A DNA stretch of 64,000 bases from positions 1 through 64,000 of the forward strand of contig NZ_FOVT01000007.1 of NCBI RefSeq assembly GCF_900115245.1, read 5' to 3'. This document shows, in pieces, positions 41,225 to 50,703 of this stretch. The position numbers and the translations under genes are program-made. Position 1 is the stretch's first letter. The number at the start of each line of letters is the position of its first letter. The notes under the pieces were generated by a model, which worked only from the letters and a program-made list of their open reading frames with translations, did no database searches and was not told where the DNA came from. Origin of the DNA: Mesorhizobium sp. NFR06 (GTDB lineage: Bacteria > Pseudomonadota > Alphaproteobacteria > Rhizobiales > Rhizobiaceae).

Positions 41225-41955
41225 TACCCCGGGAAATCCGGCAGATTTGAAAAGGCGGCCTTCAGCGCACTGGACCAGCCGTCGGAAATGGTGCGGTAAT
41301 AAGGATCGTCCTGGCCGAACCGCCGATTCAGCCCGACCTTGAACACGTCCTTTTCCAGGAACAGCAGATCGAGCGGCAGCCCGACCGAAAGATTGGATTT
41401 CAGCGTCGAATCGAAAGACACCAGAAGCAGCTTCACCGTCTCGGCCAGGCTCATTGCCCGGTCATAGGCACGGATGATGATCGGCTTGCCGTATTTCGTC
41501 TCGCCGATCTGGAAGAACGGCGTGTCGTCGGTCGACTCGATGAAATTGCCTTCCGGATAGATCATGAACAGCCTTGGCGGGCTGCCCTTGATCTGGCCGC
41601 CGAGGATGAAGGAGGCGTTGAAATAGGAATCCGCCTTCTCGCCGTCCGGCGACGCATGCGCGATCACTTCCTTGACCGTGTCGCCGACCAGCCGCACCGT
41701 CTGGTACATGGACGGCGTATCGAGCAGCTTCTCGTGGCGGTCGCTGACCGCCTTGTTGCGCTCGTCGAGCAGGCTGACCACGGCTTGCGTCGTGGCAAGG
41801 TTGCCCGCCGACATCAGCACGATCACGCGCTCGCCCGGCTGTTCCCAGACATGCATCTTCTTGAAGGTCGAGATCGAATCCATGCCGGCATTGGTGCGCG
41901 TGTCCGACATGAACACGAGGCCGCGATCGATCTTGAGGCCGACACAATAGGTCAT
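41224..41955 (-). CDS. Anbu, proteasome-like N-terminal nucleophile protein (COG3484)
   Basis: A 243-residue protein starting MTYCVGLKIDRGLVFMSDTR (first 20). After loss of Met the N-terminal Thr1 would be the nucleophile, with Asp17 in MSDTR and a Lys in FKKM (31/32) as in proteasome beta subunits and HslV. This start and length are those of Anbu, the ancestral beta-subunit group, which forms open helical rather than closed ring assemblies. Peptidase activity has been hard to show. It is the last gene of a four-gene run with transglutaminase, alpha-E and ATP-grasp genes. ATG 41953-41955 is required because Thr must be residue 2. Confidence 0.92.
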   Translation of the reverse strand: MTYCVGLKIDRGLVFMSDTRTNAGMDSISTFKKMHVWEQPGERVIVLMSAGNLATTQAVVSLLDERNKAVSDRHEKLLDTPSMYQTVRLVGDTVKEVIAHASPDGEKADSYFNASFILGGQIKGSPPRLFMIYPEGNFIESTDDTPFFQIGETKYGKPIIIRAYDRAMSLAETVKLLLVSFDSTLKSNLSVGLPLDLLFLEKDVFKVGLNRRFGQDDPYYRTISDGWSSALKAAFSNLPDFPG

Positions 41956-41987
41956 GGCATCTCTTCTGGCACAGAATCTTGCGGAGA

Positions 41988-42785
41988 TTACTGCTCTACC
42001 GTGACGGTGACGGCAAGCTTCTCTTGCGCCTGTCCCAGCAGTATTCCCGACACCGGCGAGGCATCGCGATAGTCGCGTCCCATAGCCACCCGCACATAGC
42101 GTTCGTCGGGAGAGATACCGTTCGCCGGGTCGAAGGCGACCCATCCGAGCCCCACGACATAGGCCTCGGCCCAGGCGTGGCTGGCCGCCTGCTCGATGGT
42201 CGCATCCATCATCAGGTAGCCGCTGACATAGCGGGCGGGAAAGCCAAGCACGCCGGCCGCGGCGATGAAGATATGGCTGTGGTCCTGGCAGACGCCGGAC
42301 TTCTGCGCCAGGGCATCCTCCGCCGGCGTCACCACGCTGGTCGTGCCCGGTCTGTAGGCGACGCGCTCGTGGATAGCGCCCATCAACCGGTGCAGCCGCT
42401 CGATCTCGGTTCCCTGCCCGAGCGTGCCGGCCAGTTCACGGATGCCTTCGCCGGCGGTGGTGAGTTGCGTCTGCTGCGCGAACAGCCAGAGCGGCGCAAA
42501 GCCGTGGTGCGGACCCGTTACGCCCGCCGTGTTATGCGTCGTTACTTCTCCCGCAGCCTCGACAGCAATCGTGCTGTGGCCGCCCTCGGCGCTCACCAGC
42601 CGCGTCTCGTTGCCGAAATGGTCGGTAAAGCGCACTTCCTCGCGCGCGCCTTCGACCTTGATCGTCCAGGAACCGACGGTCTGCGTGGGCCCGCTGGGAG
42701 GCAGCAGGCGCAGCCGCTGCAGCAGATACTGCACCGGAGCATCGTAATGGTACTGGGTGCGATGGGAGATCTTGAGCCGCATCAC
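41988..42785 (-). CDS. Transglutaminase-like cysteine protease family protein
   Basis: A 265-residue protein with an N-terminal beta domain (bacterial transglutaminase-like N) and a C-terminal transglutaminase/protease core. The catalytic triad is visible: Cys in SGVCQDHSHIF, His in ASHAWAEAYV and Asp in VAFDPANG. Such proteins hydrolyse or ligate amide bonds. It lies 32 bases before the Anbu gene and 18 after the alpha-E gene, so the three are co-transcribed. Confidence 0.9.
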   Translation of the reverse strand: MMRLKISHRTQYHYDAPVQYLLQRLRLLPPSGPTQTVGSWTIKVEGAREEVRFTDHFGNETRLVSAEGGHSTIAVEAAGEVTTHNTAGVTGPHHGFAPLWLFAQQTQLTTAGEGIRELAGTLGQGTEIERLHRLMGAIHERVAYRPGTTSVVTPAEDALAQKSGVCQDHSHIFIAAAGVLGFPARYVSGYLMMDATIEQAASHAWAEAYVVGLGWVAFDPANGISPDERYVRVAMGRDYRDASPVSGILLGQAQEKLAVTVTVEQ

Positions 42786-42803
42786 GCCTGCCCTCAGTTG
42801 TGC

Positions 42804-43745
42804 TCAATAGAACCGGTAATCCTGGGCGATCTCGTCGCCCAGCCTGGTGTTGTCGCGAATGAACTCGGCCAGGAACTCGTGCAGGCCGTGATCGAAAATA
42901 TCCTTGATCGAGCCCCGCTTGAGCATCGCCTGGATCTTCTCGGCCGTGCCGTGGCAGGCATGGCGTTCGCCGTAGTCGTCGGCGAGGAATTTCAGGTGCT
43001 CGCCGAGGAAGCGGTAGCAGAAGGTCAGCGAGCGCGGCATGCGCACGTTGAGGATCAGATAGTCGGCTATGTTCGTCGGCTTGTAGTCGGCTTCATAGAC
43101 CCAGCGATAGGAACGGTGCGCCGACACCGAGCGCAGGATCGACTCCCACTGGTAGTTGTCGAGCGTCGAGCCGACCCAGGACAGCGAAGGCAACAGCACG
43201 TAATATTTCACGTCGAGGATGCGCGCCGTGTTGTCGGCGCGCTCGACATAGGTGCCGAGCTGCGAGAAATCGAAAATCTCGTTGCGCAACATCGTACCGT
43301 AGAACGAACCGCGGATCAGCGCCGTCTCGCGCTTGATGGCGTCGAGCACCGTCGGCAGGTCGCGCTCGTCGATCGGCCTCGCCAGCATGCGCTTCAGCGA
43401 CATCCAGGCTTCGTTGATGCTTTCCCAGGTCTCGCGCGTCAGCGCCGTGCGCACCATGCGGGCATTGTTGCGCGCCGTCTCGATAGACGACATCGTGCTC
43501 GACGGGTTCGAGGTGTCGCGCAGCAGGAAATCGGAGACGTTGGCGGCCGTATAGTCCTGATATTTCTGGGAAAAGGCGATGTCCGATCCGGCGCTGAGCA
43601 GCACCGAATTCCATTCCTCCGACGCGTTCTGCGTGCGTGTCAGCGCCATGCGCAAACCGGCGTCGACGAGGCGCGCCATGTTTTCGGCCCGCTCGATATA
43701 GCGGTTCATCCAATAGAGACCGTTGGCGGTGCGGCCGAGAAGCAT
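42804..43745 (-). CDS. Alpha-E domain-containing protein (COG2307)
   Basis: A 313-residue all-helical protein. The opening MLLGRTANGLYWMNRYIERAE (first 20 residues given) and the later SQLGTYVERADNTARILDVKY are the repeated E-rich motifs that name the alpha-E family. Function is unknown, but it nearly always accompanies a circularly permuted ATP-grasp protein and a transglutaminase-like protease. I use ATG 43743-43745, because the upstream extension would be translated from a repeat element. A heptamer-repeat hairpin separates it from the ATP-grasp gene. Confidence 0.92.
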   Translation of the reverse strand: MLLGRTANGLYWMNRYIERAENMARLVDAGLRMALTRTQNASEEWNSVLLSAGSDIAFSQKYQDYTAANVSDFLLRDTSNPSSTMSSIETARNNARMVRTALTRETWESINEAWMSLKRMLARPIDERDLPTVLDAIKRETALIRGSFYGTMLRNEIFDFSQLGTYVERADNTARILDVKYYVLLPSLSWVGSTLDNYQWESILRSVSAHRSYRWVYEADYKPTNIADYLILNVRMPRSLTFCYRFLGEHLKFLADDYGERHACHGTAEKIQAMLKRGSIKDIFDHGLHEFLAEFIRDNTRLGDEIAQDYRFY

Positions 43746-43763
43746 GAGCGCGCCCTTCGGGCT

Positions 43764-43889
<126 letters not shown>

Positions 43890-45359
43890 TCAATCATCCA
43901 ACACCCACGTGTCCTTCGTCCCGCCGCCCTGCGAGGAATTCACGACCAGCGAGCCTTCCTTCAGCGCCACGCGGGTCAGGCCGCCTGGCACGATCTGGAT
44001 ACGGTCGGAGACCAGCACGTAGGGCCGAAGGTCCACATGGCGCGGCGACAGGCCCTTTTCGGTCAGGATCGGGCAGGTCGACAGCGCCAGCGTGGGCTGG
44101 GCGATGTAATTCGAAGGCTTGGCCTGCAGCTTCTTGGCGAACTCCTGGCATTCCTTCTTGGTCGCCGCTGGGCCGACCAGCATGCCGTAGCCGCCGGAAC
44201 CGTGCACTTCCTTGATCACCAACTCGTTGATGTGCTCGAGCACATATTTGAGGCTGTCGGGCTCCGAGCAGCGCCAGGTCGGGATGTTGCCGAGGATTGC
44301 CTTGCGGCCGGTGTAGAACTCGACGATCTCGGGCATGTAGGAATAGATCGCCTTGTCGTCGGCGATGCCGGTGCCCGGCGCGTTGGCGATGGTGATGTTG
44401 CCGGCGCGGTAGACATCCATAATGCCCGGCACGCCAAGCGCAGAGTCCGGTCGGAAAGTCAGCGGATCGAGGAAAGAATCGTCTACCCGGCGATAGAGCA
44501 CGTCGATCTGTTTGTAGCCTTCGGTGGTGCGCATCGCGACATGCCCGTCGACGACGCGCAAATCCTGTCCCTCCACCAGTTGCACGCCCATTTGGTCGGC
44601 GAGAAAGGCATGTTCGAAATAGGCCGAGTTGTAGGAGCCCGGCGTCAGCACGGCGATGGTTGGCGCGCCCTTGGCGCTCTGCGGCCGCACCGCGGCGAGC
44701 GACTGGCGCAGCAGCTGCGGGTAGTTCTCGACCGGCCGCACCTTGATCTTCTGGAACAGCTCCGGGAAGAGCTGCATCATCGTCTCGCGGTTCTCCAACA
44801 TGTAGGAGACGCCCGACGGCGTGCGGGCATTGTCTTCCAGCACGTAGAACTCGTTCTCGGCGATGCGCACGATGTCGACGCCGATGATATGCGTGTAGAC
44901 GCCGGCCGGCGGCTTCACCCCGATCATCTCGGGCAGGAAGGCCTCGTTCTTGGCGACAAGGTCCCTTGGCACGCGTCCGGCGCGCAGGATCTCCTGGCGG
45001 TGGTAGATGTCGTCGAGAAAGGCGTTCAGCGCCTGCACACGCTGCTCGATGCCTTGCGTCAGCCGGCGCCATTCCTGGCCGGAGAGGATGCGCGGCACGA
45101 TGTCGAAAGGGATCAGCCGCTCGGACGCTTCCTGCTCACCATAGACGGCAAAGGTAATGCCGGTCTTGCGAAAGACGCGCTCGGCGTCCTGCATTTTCTG
45201 GGTGAGCCTGGCCGGGTCCTGCTCCTTCAGCCAGCGATCGTAGGCCTCATAAGGTCTTCTCAATCCGGAGACTTCCGGAAGCATTTCGTCGAACGCTGCC
45301 AATCGCGTACTCCCCTCTGCGACCATTTCACTGGCGTCGCCGGAGAAAATCAAGCGCAA
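43890..45359 (-). CDS. Circularly permuted type-2 ATP-grasp protein (COG2308)
   Basis: A 489-residue protein of the DUF404/DUF407 group, predicted amide or peptide ligases of the ATP-grasp fold. Recognised blocks are GVYTHIIGVDIVR, YVLEDNARTPSGVSYMLENR, NITIANAPGTGIADDKAIYSY and EVHGSGGYGMLVGP, which contain the ATP-binding lysine/glycine and acidic metal ligands. It is the first gene of the four-gene unit. The start may be ATG 45357-45359 or the in-frame ATG at 45324-45326. Its peptide product or target is unknown. Confidence 0.92.
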   Translation of the reverse strand: MRLIFSGDASEMVAEGSTRLAAFDEMLPEVSGLRRPYEAYDRWLKEQDPARLTQKMQDAERVFRKTGITFAVYGEQEASERLIPFDIVPRILSGQEWRRLTQGIEQRVQALNAFLDDIYHRQEILRAGRVPRDLVAKNEAFLPEMIGVKPPAGVYTHIIGVDIVRIAENEFYVLEDNARTPSGVSYMLENRETMMQLFPELFQKIKVRPVENYPQLLRQSLAAVRPQSAKGAPTIAVLTPGSYNSAYFEHAFLADQMGVQLVEGQDLRVVDGHVAMRTTEGYKQIDVLYRRVDDSFLDPLTFRPDSALGVPGIMDVYRAGNITIANAPGTGIADDKAIYSYMPEIVEFYTGRKAILGNIPTWRCSEPDSLKYVLEHINELVIKEVHGSGGYGMLVGPAATKKECQEFAKKLQAKPSNYIAQPTLALSTCPILTEKGLSPRHVDLRPYVLVSDRIQIVPGGLTRVALKEGSLVVNSSQGGGTKDTWVLDD

Positions 45360-45471
45360 TCGGTGATTTAGGAAACAGTGGCGGCCACTCTATGCGAATT
45401 GCCTAAATTTAAGGCATGCATACCCCGATCCGGGTCAGTTCCTGCTTCCCGGTGGGGCATCGCCAAGCCGG

Positions 45472-45708
45472 TCAGAACGCCCGGAACGTGACGATGGTGA
45501 AGGTGTCCTTGATTCCGGGCAGAATCTGCACCCGCTCGTTGACGAAGTGGCCGACGTCTTCCTCGTCGTCGATATAGAATTTGGCGAGCAGGTCGAAATT
45601 GCCGGCGGTCGAGTAGATTTCGGAGGCGATCTCGGCATCGGCGAGCGCGCTGGCGACCTCATAGGACTTGCCCAGATCGCATTTAATCTGCACGAAAAAT
45701 GCCTTCAT
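45472..45708 (-). CDS. Stand-alone Lrp/AsnC ligand-binding (RAM) domain protein
   Basis: A 78-residue protein consisting only of the RAM effector-binding domain of Lrp-type regulators: KAFFVQIKCDLGKSYEVASALA, then AGNFDLLAKFYIDDEEDVGHF and the C-terminal GIKDTFTIVTF. There is no DNA-binding domain. Such proteins form decamers and bind amino acids; they may modulate full-length Lrp proteins. ATG 45706-45708 gives the normal family start. It is a separate unit upstream of the ATP-grasp cluster. Confidence 0.88.
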   Translation of the reverse strand: MKAFFVQIKCDLGKSYEVASALADAEIASEIYSTAGNFDLLAKFYIDDEEDVGHFVNERVQILPGIKDTFTIVTFRAF

Positions 45709-45729
45709 TGCCGGTCCTGCCAGTCCAGA

Positions 45730-45824
45730 GCAATTCCAGGGAACGTGTGAAAGGGTTTTCCGTCCGGAATTGCGTAAAAACAAGAGATGGGGCGGTTCGC
45801 CGTTCCCACGAAACGGTGAAACGC
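45730..45824. repeat. Bipartite palindromic intergenic repeat, copy 1
   Basis: First hairpin: GCAATTCC (45730-45737) faces GGAATTGC (45766-45773). Then follows a CAAGAGATGG linker and a second hairpin in which GCGGTTCGCCGTT faces AACGGTGAAACGC near 45791-45824. A closely matching copy lies at 51824-51915 and a fragment near 55476. The remainder of the 305-base gap (45709-46013) shows no gene. Confidence 0.85.
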
Positions 45825-46013
45825 CTAAGCGAACAAGCGGCCCTTGTGGCAGACTGCTGCCCAGCTTTCAAGCATCACGCATCGCCTCAAAGAGTGCCCA
45901 ATCCCACCCCGTGGTGCCGAAATGGCGAAATCTTCGCAGGTCCGTGAAACCACGCCATGCCGAACCGCGTATGTTAGATTGCGTTTGCCAAGCGAATTCC
46001 GGGGAGGCAGGCC

Positions 46014-46433
46014 ATGCGCCGCGCATTGTTCGCATTAGCTCTTGTTCCAATGTTGATGGCCTCGCTTGCCTTCGCCGGCGATGCCGAGATCAAGTCCGCG
46101 CAGACGGTCATCGACAGCCAGTTGAAGGCCTTCATCGCCAATGACGGCGCCACCGCCTATAGTTTCGCCGCGCCGAACGTGAAGCAGATCTTCCCGACCG
46201 TCGACACCTTCATGAACATGGTGACCAACGGCTACGCGCCGGTGCGAAGGCCGCGATCCTATGCCTTCGGCAAGGTCGAGCAGACCGGGCCCGGTTCGAT
46301 CGTCCAGCAGGTGCTGATCGTCGGCCCCGACGGCAAGGACTACGAGGCGGTCTATACGCTGCAGCAGCAATCCGATGGCAGTTTCAAGATCACCGGCTGC
46401 AGCCTGCGCGCCGCGACGTCGGTCAGCACATGA
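46014..46433 (+). CDS. DUF4864 domain-containing exported protein
   Basis: A 139-residue protein with a signal peptide (MRRALFALALVPMLMASLAFA, cleavage about residue 21). The body DAEIKSAQTVIDSQLKAFIANDGATAY with FAAPNVKQIFPTVDTFMNMV matches DUF4864, an NTF2-like periplasmic family of unknown function. It is convergent with the SDR gene. Confidence 0.85.
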   Translation: MRRALFALALVPMLMASLAFAGDAEIKSAQTVIDSQLKAFIANDGATAYSFAAPNVKQIFPTVDTFMNMVTNGYAPVRRPRSYAFGKVEQTGPGSIVQQVLIVGPDGKDYEAVYTLQQQSDGSFKITGCSLRAATSVST

Positions 46434-46442
46434 GGCGGCTCT

Positions 46443-47168
46443 TCAGTAGCGTGCCCTGCCGCCAGACATGTCGAACACCGCGCCCGTGTTGAAACTGACG
46501 GCATCCGAGCAAAGCCAGAGCACCAGCGCCGCGACCTCGTCGACCGCCCCAAGGCGCTTTAGCGGACTGGCGCCGATCATATCGCTGACGACTTCATTGC
46601 CAAGCCGCCTGATGAGGTCGGTGTCGATCGGGCCGGGCGCGACGCAATTGACGAGAATATCGGTGTCGCTCACTTCGCGCGACAAGGCTTTGGTGAAAGC
46701 GATGATGCCCGCGCTCGCCGCCGAATATGCCGCCAGGTTCGGTAACCCCTCCTTGCCTGCCAGCGACCCCATATTGACGATGCGGCCGCTGCCGGCCCTG
46801 CGCATGACCGGTAGAACCTGGTGCGTGACCTCGAACGTCCCGATGAGATTGACCCCGATGATGCGCTGCCACTCGGCCGGATCGAATGCCTCGAAGCTGC
46901 AATACGGGCCGAGATAGCCAGCATTATTGACGAGAATGTCGACCCGACCGCTCTCGGCGATGACCTCGCGGAGAGCGTTCCCGATATCACCCGCCTTCAC
47001 TACATCGACCGTCTGGCTGTGGGTTCCATCGACTGGAACTGCATCGGCATCCCATATCCAGACATCGCATCCCGACCGTGCCAGCTGTCTGGCCACGGCT
47101 TTGCCGATGCCCCTCGATCCACCGGTCACGATCGCCGTCTTGCCGGCGAAGTCGAATGTCACAGCCAT
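46443..47168 (-). CDS. SDR-family oxidoreductase lacking the catalytic lysine
   Basis: A 241-residue short-chain dehydrogenase-like protein. The NAD(P)-binding TGGSRGIGKA (15-24), NNAG (81-84), catalytic Ser135 in NMGSLAG and Tyr148 in LAAYSAASAG are present. The YxxxK lysine, however, is Ser152. Without Lys the usual hydride transfer should be much impaired. ATG 47166-47168 is used because it places the Rossmann motif at the normal distance. Substrate unknown; it lies between DUF4864 and tgt and is not in an obvious pathway operon. Confidence 0.85.
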   Translation of the reverse strand: MAVTFDFAGKTAIVTGGSRGIGKAVARQLARSGCDVWIWDADAVPVDGTHSQTVDVVKAGDIGNALREVIAESGRVDILVNNAGYLGPYCSFEAFDPAEWQRIIGVNLIGTFEVTHQVLPVMRRAGSGRIVNMGSLAGKEGLPNLAAYSAASAGIIAFTKALSREVSDTDILVNCVAPGPIDTDLIRRLGNEVVSDMIGASPLKRLGAVDEVAALVLWLCSDAVSFNTGAVFDMSGGRARY

Positions 47169-47230
47169 GGCTGATCCCCGAGATATGACTCTGCTCCCCG
47201 GCGGAACCTCCGTCAATCAGGCGAAGCGGG

Positions 47231-48361
47231 CTAGAAGGCCGGGATATCGCCCCTTACCCAACCCTCGGTGATCTCCGCCGCGCGCGTGTCAAAAGCCTGC
47301 TCCTCGATGGCCGCCCGGATCTCATGCATCAGCGTCTGATAGTAGGACAGGTTGTTCCAGGTCAGCAGCATGGCGCCGAGCGATTCCTGCGAGCGCACGA
47401 GGTGATGCAGATAGGCGCGCGAATAGTCGCGCGCGGCCGGGCAGTCGCTTTCCTCGTCGAGCGGCCGCGGATCGTCGGCGTGACGGGCGTTCCTCAGATT
47501 GACCTTGCCGCGCCGGGTGTAGGCGAGGCCATGGCGGCCGGCGCGGGTCGGCATCACGCAGTCGAACATGTCGATGCCGCGGGCCACCGATTTCAGGATG
47601 TCGTCCGGCGTGCCGACGCCCATCAAATAGCGCGGTCTGTCGGCCGGCAGTTCCGGGCAGGTGATGTCGAGCATCTCCAGCATCACCGATTGCGGCTCGC
47701 CGACCGCCAGGCCGCCCACGGCATAGCCTTTCAGATCCATCGCCTTCAATGCCTGCGCCGAGCGCACTCGCATCGGCGCACTGTCGCCGCCCTGGACAAT
47801 GCCGAACATCGCCTTGCCCGGCTGGTCGCCGAACGCCGTCTTGCAGCGCTCGGCCCAGCGCAGCGACAATTCCATGGCGCGCTCGATCTCTTTCGGCTTG
47901 GCCGGCAGCGCTGTGCATTCGTCGAGCTGCATCTGGATGTCGGAATCGAGCAGCCCCTGGATCTCGATCGACCGCTCCGGCGACATTTCGTAAGGCCCGC
48001 CGTCGATATGCGAGCGGAAGGTGACGCCCTGTTCGGTCAGTTTCCTGAGCTTCGACAGCGACATCACCTGGAAGCCGCCGCTGTCGGTCAGGATCGGGTA
48101 TGGCCAGCGGGCGAATTCATGCAGTCCGCCAAGTCGCGCCACGCGCTCGGCGCCGGGCCGCAGCATCAGATGATAGGTGTTGCCGAGGATGATGTCGGCG
48201 CCGACGCCGCGCACCTGGTCCATATACATGGCCTTGACCGTGCCGCCGGTGCCGACCGGCATGAAGGCCGGCGTACGGATTTCGCCGCGCGGCATCGATA
48301 CCAGGCCGCGCCTGGCCTTGCCATCGGTGGCCAGGACGTTGAAAGAAAAAATCTCAGCCAT
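47231..48361 (-). CDS. tgt: tRNA-guanine transglycosylase with an incomplete zinc site
   Basis: A 376-residue Tgt that exchanges G34 for preQ1 in Asp, Asn, His and Tyr tRNAs. Catalytic Asp93 in [10 protein letters not shown] and Asp267 in [14 protein letters not shown] are intact, as are DECTALP and the GGLAVGE loop. The zinc motif, normally C-x-C-x2-C before YSRAYLHH, reads S-D-C-P-A-A: Ser305, Cys307, Ala310, so two of three cysteines are missing. I recall similar losses in other rhizobial Tgt. Its start overlaps the preceding small gene by 8 bases; queA lies upstream, forming a queuosine operon. Confidence 0.95.
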   Translation of the reverse strand: MAEIFSFNVLATDGKARRGLVSMPRGEIRTPAFMPVGTGGTVKAMYMDQVRGVGADIILGNTYHLMLRPGAERVARLGGLHEFARWPYPILTDSGGFQVMSLSKLRKLTEQGVTFRSHIDGGPYEMSPERSIEIQGLLDSDIQMQLDECTALPAKPKEIERAMELSLRWAERCKTAFGDQPGKAMFGIVQGGDSAPMRVRSAQALKAMDLKGYAVGGLAVGEPQSVMLEMLDITCPELPADRPRYLMGVGTPDDILKSVARGIDMFDCVMPTRAGRHGLAYTRRGKVNLRNARHADDPRPLDEESDCPAARDYSRAYLHHLVRSQESLGAMLLTWNNLSYYQTLMHEIRAAIEEQAFDTRAAEITEGWVRGDIPAF

Positions 48362-48623
48362 TGAATTCCTTGTCGTGCACCGGCGCGTCGGGTGCCTGCT
48401 CGTCCAGAGACTGCCGGTAGCGGATGCAGCCGCGCATGAATTTAGGCCAGGGCGGCACCGCGATCGCCGGCTCGGTCTTTTCAGGCAGCAGGTTCCAGAG
48501 CTCAGGATGATGCCAGCACAAATCATGGCCGGTCGTATCGCGGTGCGCGCGGATGCCGGCGCGCAGCTTCTTCACTTCCGCGATCAGGACATCGCGGTCC
48601 ATGCTGTCGAGATCATCGTCCAT
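48354..48623 (-). CDS. Conserved small protein between queA and tgt
   Basis: An 89-residue soluble protein from the ATG at 48621-48623. The N terminus [22 protein letters not shown] is helical; the rest is rich in Trp, His and Pro ([17 protein letters not shown], then [14 protein letters not shown]). No known domain. It overlaps the end of queA by 11 bases and the start of tgt by 8, so it is tightly embedded in the queuosine operon. A role in queuosine synthesis is possible, but unproven. Confidence 0.75.
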   Translation of the reverse strand: MDDDLDSMDRDVLIAEVKKLRAGIRAHRDTTGHDLCWHHPELWNLLPEKTEPAIAVPPWPKFMRGCIRYRQSLDEQAPDAPVHDKEFNG

Positions 48624-49701
48624 CGCTCGTCTCCGCTCGGTAAAGCAGGCTGGCGTCGCCATAGGAGTAGAACCTGTAACGGTTCCCGATGGCGTGCGCA
48701 TAGGCTGAACGCATCGTCTCCAGCCCGCTGAAGGCCGAGACCAGCATGAACAGCGTCGAGCGCGGCAGATGGAAATTGGTCATCAACATATCGGCCGTTC
48801 GAAAACGGTAGCCCGGCGTGATGAAGATATCGGTCGGTCCGGACCAGGGCTCGATCCTGCCGTCGTCTCGCGCGGCGCTCTCAAGCAGCCGCAGCGACGT
48901 CGTTCCGACGGCGACGATGCGCCCTCCCCGCGCCTTGGCCGCGTTGAGCGCCACCGCCGTGTCCGGGCTCACCGAGCCAGTCTCGGCGTGCATCTTGTGA
49001 TCGGCCGTATCGTCGGCCTTCACTGGCAGGAAGGTGCCGGCGCCGACATGCAGCGTGACGAAACGGCGCTCGACGCCTTTGGCGTCGAGCGCGGCGAACA
49101 GCTCCGGCGTGAAATGCAGACCGGCCGTGGGTGCCGCGACCGCGCCCTCTTCCCTGGCATAGATGGTCTGATAGTCGGCGCGGTCGCGCTCATCGTCGTC
49201 GCGCTTCGAGGCGATGTAGGGCGGCAGCGGAATGTGGCCGACGGCGTGCAGCGCCTCATCGAGGAAGGGGCCGGAAAGATCGAAGCCGAGCAGCACCTCG
49301 CCCGCCTCGCCCTTCTCGATCACCGTCGCGTCGAGCTGGCCGAGGAAACAGGAATTCTGGTCATGGCCGAAATGGATGCGGTCGCCGGGGGCGATGCGTT
49401 TCCCTGGCCGCATGAAGGCCTGCCAACGGTCCGGCGCCACCCGCATGTGCAATGTCGCCTCGACCTGCGCCATCGCCTCGCCGCGCCTGCGGATGCCTTT
49501 CAGCTGCGCCGGAATGACCTTGGTGTCGTTGAACACCAGCACGTCGCCTTCGCGAAGCAGCGACGGCAGATCGCTGACGATGCGGTCCTGTAGCGTTTCG
49601 CCCGGCCGGACGACGAGCAGCCTGGCGCTGTCGCGCGGCTCGGCCGGGCGAAGCGCGATACGCTCTTCCGGCAGGTCGAAGTCGAACAGGTCGACGCGCA
49701 T
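48613..49701 (-). CDS. queA: S-adenosylmethionine:tRNA ribosyltransferase-isomerase
   Basis: A 362-residue QueA that converts preQ1-tRNA to epoxyqueuosine-tRNA using the ribosyl part of [25 protein letters not shown] at the N terminus, [24 protein letters not shown] and [27 protein letters not shown] are diagnostic. ATG 49699-49701 overlaps the stop of the upstream transporter gene by one base. It is followed by the small gene and tgt. Confidence 0.96.
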   Translation of the reverse strand: MRVDLFDFDLPEERIALRPAEPRDSARLLVVRPGETLQDRIVSDLPSLLREGDVLVFNDTKVIPAQLKGIRRRGEAMAQVEATLHMRVAPDRWQAFMRPGKRIAPGDRIHFGHDQNSCFLGQLDATVIEKGEAGEVLLGFDLSGPFLDEALHAVGHIPLPPYIASKRDDDERDRADYQTIYAREEGAVAAPTAGLHFTPELFAALDAKGVERRFVTLHVGAGTFLPVKADDTADHKMHAETGSVSPDTAVALNAAKARGGRIVAVGTTSLRLLESAARDDGRIEPWSGPTDIFITPGYRFRTADMLMTNFHLPRSTLFMLVSAFSGLETMRSAYAHAIGNRYRFYSYGDASLLYRAETSDGR

Positions 49702-50150
49702 CAGTAGAGCCGGATGAGCAGCGCCCCGGCAAGCAGCAGCAAGGCGCCGGCGACGCGGCCAAGCGAGATTTCGCGCACCGCCACGCCAAGGAAACCGGCG
49801 CGGTCGATCAGCATGCCGGCAATGAGCTGGCCGGCGACCAGGAAGGCCATCAGCGCTGCGGCGCCGATACGCGGCGTGAGTACCGTCGACAGCGTCACGT
49901 AGAAGCCGCCCAGCATACCGCCGGCGATGAACAGCCAGGGCGCCGGCGCCTTCCAATCGAGCGAGATGCCCTGCAGCTTCACCACCGAAATGGAGATGAT
50001 GCCGAGGACGATGGCACCGGACAGGAAGGAGAACGCGGCGGCCGCGACCGGAAGGCCGAGGCCGCGCGCCAATTGCGAATTGATCGGCGCCTGGATGGCG
50101 ATGAAGGCGCCGGACAGGATGCCAAGCAGGGACCAGACTGCGCCCATCAT
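49701..50150 (-). CDS. DMT-superfamily transporter, YdcZ/DUF606 type
   Basis: A 149-residue protein with five hydrophobic segments. The start [27 protein letters not shown] and the later [22 protein letters not shown] match the DUF606 (YdcZ) family, small members of the drug/metabolite transporter superfamily that work as pairs or dimers. Substrate unknown. It lies 10 bases after ppiB and overlaps queA by one base; functional linkage to queuosine is not implied. Confidence 0.85.
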   Translation of the reverse strand: MMGAVWSLLGILSGAFIAIQAPINSQLARGLGLPVAAAAFSFLSGAIVLGIISISVVKLQGISLDWKAPAPWLFIAGGMLGGFYVTLSTVLTPRIGAAALMAFLVAGQLIAGMLIDRAGFLGVAVREISLGRVAGALLLLAGALLIRLY

Positions 50151-50160
50151 CGTTTTGCCT

Positions 50161-50673
50161 TTACTTGACGTCGGCCGCGACTTTCAGCGACACGATCTTG
50201 TCGGGATCCTGAACCGGCTCGCCGCGCTTGATCTTGTCGACATTCTCCATGCCTTCGATGACCTGGCCCCAGACCGTGTACTGGCGGTTGAGGAAGGCAG
50301 CGTCGTCGAAGCAGATAAAGAACTGCGAGTTCGCCGAGTTCGGATTCTGGGCGCGTGCCATCGAGCAGGTGCCGCGGCCATGATTGGCGTTGGAGAACTC
50401 GGCCTTCAGGTCCGGCTTGTCGGAGCCGCCCATGCCCGCGCGCGAAGGAGCGAAAGAGGGCTTGCTGGAATTGCCGAATTTGACGTCGCCGGTCTGCGCC
50501 ATGAAGCCGTCGATGACGCGATGGAAAACCACGCCGTCATAGGCGCCTTCACGCGCCAGCTCCTTGATGCGAGCGACGTGGCCGGGCGCCAGCTCGGGGT
50601 ACATCTCGACGACGACCTGGCCCTTGGTCGTTTCCATGATGAGCGCGTTCTCGCGGTCCTTGATCTCAGCCAT
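50161..50673 (-). CDS. Cytoplasmic peptidyl-prolyl cis-trans isomerase (cyclophilin)
   Basis: A 170-residue cyclophilin that speeds proline isomerisation. FHRVIDGFMAQTGD, the GRGTCSMARAQNPNSANSQFFI active-site region and WGQVIEGMENVDKI are classical. There is no signal peptide. Its neighbour upstream is a secreted paralogue, so the two form a tandem pair (cytoplasmic and periplasmic). Confidence 0.94.
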   Translation of the reverse strand: MAEIKDRENALIMETTKGQVVVEMYPELAPGHVARIKELAREGAYDGVVFHRVIDGFMAQTGDVKFGNSSKPSFAPSRAGMGGSDKPDLKAEFSNANHGRGTCSMARAQNPNSANSQFFICFDDAAFLNRQYTVWGQVIEGMENVDKIKRGEPVQDPDKIVSLKVAADVK

Positions 50674-50703
50674 GTCAGAAATCCTTGTTGAAAATTGAGG
50701 GTG

